A stretch of 51,481 nucleotides of DNA from an uncultured Acetatifactor sp. (GTDB lineage Bacteria; Bacillota; Clostridia; Lachnospirales; Lachnospiraceae): NCBI GenBank assembly GCA_910584375.1, contig CAJUAH010000029.1:1-51481 (forward strand). Reading direction: 5' to 3'. The position numbers and the translations under genes are program-made. The notes beneath the pieces are model-generated. The model worked only from the letters and a program-made list of their open reading frames with translations. It searched no databases and was not told where the DNA came from. Of the stretch, positions 49,592-51,481 are shown in pieces (the stretch's first letter is position 1; every line of letters starts with the position of its first letter).

Positions 49592-50434
49592 ATGAGAACA
49601 ATCGCGGTAAGCACAATTACAGACACTATTAAGGAAATGTGTATTGAGGCCAATCATTTTCTGTCGGCGGATATGAAACAGGCTCTGACCGACGCGGCAC
49701 AGGCGGAAAAGTCTGCTCTGGGCAGACAGATTCTGGAGCAGCTGCAGGAAAACCTGCAAATCGCCGGAGAAGATATGATTCCGATCTGTCAGGATACCGG
49801 TATGGCAGTGATTTTTTTGGAGATCGGGCAGGAGATACATTTTGAGGGGGGCAGCCTGGAGGAGGCCGTTCATGAGGGCGTGCGCAGAGGTTATGTTGAC
49901 GGATATCTGCGCAAATCCGTGGTGAAGGATCCGCTGATCCGGGAAAACACAGGGGATAATACGCCTGCGGTTATTCACTATAAGATTGTGCCTGGGGACA
50001 AGGTAAAGATTACGGTCGCACCCAAAGGATTTGGCAGTGAAAATATGAGCAGAGTATTTATGCTTAAACCGGCGGATGGTATTGAAGGCGTAAAAAACGC
50101 GATCCTGACTGCCGTAAAGGATGCAGGGCCCAACGCATGTCCTCCCATGGTGGTGGGAGTTGGTATTGGCGGCACTTTTGAAAAATGTGCCATCATGGCA
50201 AAACAGGCTTTGACTCGGGATGTGGGAGAGCATTCTTCCATTCCTTATATAAAGGATATGGAGGAGGAACTGCTGAACGCTGTCAATCGCTCGGGTATTG
50301 GGCCGGGAGGTTTGGGAGGATCCGTTACGGCGCTTGCGGTGAATATCAATACATATCCAACACATATAGCAGGTTTGCCTGTCGCCGTGAATATTTGCTG
50401 CCATGTGAATCGCCATGCGGTACGTGTGCTGTAA
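49592..50434 (+). CDS. Fumarate hydratase, class I, alpha subunit
   Basis: A 280-residue subunit of the iron-sulfur (oxygen-sensitive) fumarase, which interconverts fumarate and malate. Family signatures: ICQDTGMAVIFLEIG with a cluster-ligand Cys, GSENMSRVFMLKPADG, NACPPMVVGVGIGGTFEKCA, and the C-terminal NICCHVNRHAVRVL. L-tartrate dehydratase alpha is very similar, so the substrate call rests on what is usual in Clostridia. The start has AGAGGGAATA upstream; the beta gene follows at 77 bases. Confidence 0.93.
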   Translation: MRTIAVSTITDTIKEMCIEANHFLSADMKQALTDAAQAEKSALGRQILEQLQENLQIAGEDMIPICQDTGMAVIFLEIGQEIHFEGGSLEEAVHEGVRRGYVDGYLRKSVVKDPLIRENTGDNTPAVIHYKIVPGDKVKITVAPKGFGSENMSRVFMLKPADGIEGVKNAILTAVKDAGPNACPPMVVGVGIGGTFEKCAIMAKQALTRDVGEHSSIPYIKDMEEELLNAVNRSGIGPGGLGGSVTALAVNINTYPTHIAGLPVAVNICCHVNRHAVRVL

Positions 50435-50511
50435 AAGGCACATGCCGATATATACTTAAATGATTTGCGTCAGACGTTGACGAGCTTGCGGTGTGCGGAA
50501 ATGAGGTAAGT

Positions 50512-51090
50512 ATGGAACAGAGAGAGAACAAGCATTTGCGGTTACCCTTTGACAGGGAGGAGGCTGCCCGGCTGAAAGCGGGAGACTATGTCTATCTGAG
50601 CGGTACGATTTATACCGCCAGGGATGCCGCCCATAAAAGAATGCACGAAACATTGCAAAAAGGCGGCGACCTGCCTTTCGCTATAAAAGACAATGTCATA
50701 TATTATATGGGGCCTTCTCCTGCCCGGGAAGGAAGGCCCATAGGTTCCGCAGGCCCCACCACGGCCAGCCGTATGGACAGATATACCCCCACTCTGCTTG
50801 ATATGGGACTCAGAGGAATGATCGGAAAGGGGCGTCGCAGCGAGGCCGTCGCAGAGGCAATCGTCAGGAACCAGGCGGTGTATTTTGCCGCAGTGGGCGG
50901 CGCCGGAGCGCTGCTGTCCCGGGCCATTGTCTCTTCGGAGGTCATAGCTTATGACGATCTGGGAACAGAGGCCATACGCAGGCTTGAGATCAAGGACTTT
51001 CCCGTGATCGTGGTGATCGATTGCGAGGGGAATAATTTGTATGATACGGCTATTTTGCAATACGCAGAAAAGGCTGCGGTGAAAATCTGA
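50512..51090 (+). CDS. Fumarate hydratase, class I, beta subunit
   Basis: A 192-residue partner of the alpha subunit, completing the class I enzyme. Signatures: AGDYVYLSGTIYTARDAAHKRM, GPSPAREGRPIGSAGPTTASRMD, and FAAVGGAGALLSRAI. The split alpha/beta form is the usual arrangement in strict anaerobes. I chose ATG 50512 (MEQRENK), preceded by GAGGTAAG at good distance; a GTG seven codons upstream has no site. Confidence 0.93.
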   Translation: MEQRENKHLRLPFDREEAARLKAGDYVYLSGTIYTARDAAHKRMHETLQKGGDLPFAIKDNVIYYMGPSPAREGRPIGSAGPTTASRMDRYTPTLLDMGLRGMIGKGRRSEAVAEAIVRNQAVYFAAVGGAGALLSRAIVSSEVIAYDDLGTEAIRRLEIKDFPVIVVIDCEGNNLYDTAILQYAEKAAVKI

Positions 51091-51121
51091 ACTAAAAAAT
51101 TTGTAAAAATGAAAAAAGCGA

Positions 51122-51150
51122 TTGACAAACAGTAAAAGCTTGGGTATAAT
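51122..51150 (+). promoter_or_regulatory. Perfect consensus sigma-A promoter of tRNA-Ser
   Basis: TTGACA (51122-51127), 17-base spacer, TATAAT (51145-51150). A small hairpin (GCGTC/GACGC, 51158-51177) lies in the leader before the tRNA. Confidence 0.85.
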
Positions 51151-51212
51151 AATTTTTGCGTCACCTGTGGGGGACGCATAGCAGTATATTGGTAGCGGTG
51201 TAATTCAGATTT

Positions 51213-51300
51213 GGAGAAATACTCAAGAGGCTGAAGAGGCGCCCCTGCTAAGGGTGTAGGTCGCTCACGCGGCGCGAGGGTTCAAATCCCTCTTTCTCCG
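51213..51300 (+). tRNA. tRNA-Ser(GCT): tRNA-Ser (anticodon GCT)
   Basis: An 88-base class II tRNA. Acceptor stem GGAGAAA (51213-51219) pairs with TTTCTCC (51293-51299), discriminator G. Anticodon stem CGCCC/GGGTG encloses CTGCTAA with anticodon GCT at 51247-51249, reading AGC/AGU serine codons. A long variable arm is present. T arm GAGGG-TTCAAAT-CCCTC. CCA is not encoded. Confidence 0.96.
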
Positions 51301-51349
51301 CTTTCTACCGATACTGATAAAGTCAGGTAGAAAAAAATAAAAAATGTTG

Positions 51350-51378
51350 TTGACAAGCCGAGTTGGATGTGGTATCTT
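51350..51378 (+). promoter_or_regulatory. Sigma-A promoter at the right edge
   Basis: TTGACA (51350-51355), 17-base spacer, TATCTT (51373-51378). It starts a structured leader that runs off the window, probably an rRNA operon. Confidence 0.7.
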
Positions 51379-51384
51379 ATAGAA

Positions 51385-51457
51385 GTTGCCGCTGAGAACA
51401 GAATGTTGGCAACCGAAGTTGATGATGGAATCGTCAACTTCCATGTACTTTGACAAA
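51385..51457 (+). promoter_or_regulatory. Structured leader with boxA-like sequence (probable rRNA operon leader)
   Basis: Two stems are seen: GTTGCC (51385-51390) with GGCAAC (51408-51413), and GAAGTTGA (51415-51422) with TCAACTTC (51434-51441). Directly after comes TGTACTTTGACAAA (51444-51457), which resembles the boxA antitermination element of rRNA operons. The rRNA itself is outside the window, so this is inference. Confidence 0.4.
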
Positions 51458-51481
51458 TAAACAGCAATGCAACCCTGAAAA

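Noticed and set aside
51303..51332. Inverted repeat TTCTACC/GGTAGAA after tRNA-Ser as a terminator
   Set aside because: On the plus strand it is followed by A residues, not T, and the loop is long; it does not look like an intrinsic terminator.

Overview
The window reads as chromosomal DNA of an anaerobic, flagellated, Gram-positive member of the Clostridia, most likely Lachnospiraceae. The signs are a BceRS-AB module, a BofA-like sporulation protein, a Gram-positive type Tad pilus locus with no secretin gene, a DUF4358/MBOAT/DHHW surface cassette, class I two-subunit fumarase, and AGGAGG-type ribosome binding sites with sigma-A promoters (TTGACA-17-TATAAT type). Genus and species cannot be fixed from what is here. 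No phage, IS element or CRISPR array was seen; the only mobile-type gene is the Rpn/PD-(D/E)XK protein at the left edge.

Layout. 0-5 kb: Rpn-family nuclease with a 10-copy heptad repeat, a MATE exporter, and an ammonium channel fused to its own PII regulator behind an elaborate leader. 5-7.3 kb (minus): HflC/HflK SPFH pair. 7.3-12 kb (minus): BceRS-AB-like peptide-antibiotic sensing and detoxification module. 12.1-13.9 kb: GT-C glycosyltransferase. 13.9-17.5 kb (minus): heterodimeric ABC exporter. 17.8-20.4 kb: DUF2975 protein, small HTH regulator, DUF4173 membrane protein. 20.5-22.1 kb (minus): ABC-F ATPase. 22.3-27.3 kb: DUF4358 lipoprotein, MBOAT acyltransferase, DHHW protein, HAD phosphatase, RsmA. 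27.5-32.4 kb: a giant acidic protein ending in a pseudo-AAA domain, then GlgB. 32.5-37.2 kb: a 990-aa protein with a possible FliK-like tail, flagellin and FliS. 37.2-37.9 kb: YaaL/DUF2508 (minus) and BofA.

38-48 kb is a tightly packed Tad (type IVc pilus) operon: TadZ, TadA, TadB, TadC, Flp pilin, DUF5702 protein, TadE-like protein, prepilin peptidase, second TadE-like protein, then an FHA protein and a rhomboid protease. It runs on into a flavodoxin-SCP2 protein. After that come HIT, fumarase alpha and beta, a tRNA-Ser(GCT), and what looks like the leader of an rRNA operon running off the right edge.

The most unusual items are: the pseudo-AAA protein with 36-bp acidic tandem repeats and a 17-bp palindrome over its promoter; the TadE-like pilin carrying two Cys/His modules; TadC with an Ig-like extracytoplasmic insertion; and the amt leader, where a consensus promoter runs straight into a terminator and then an ANTAR-like attenuator. 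All family assignments are made by eye from motifs; no database search was possible.
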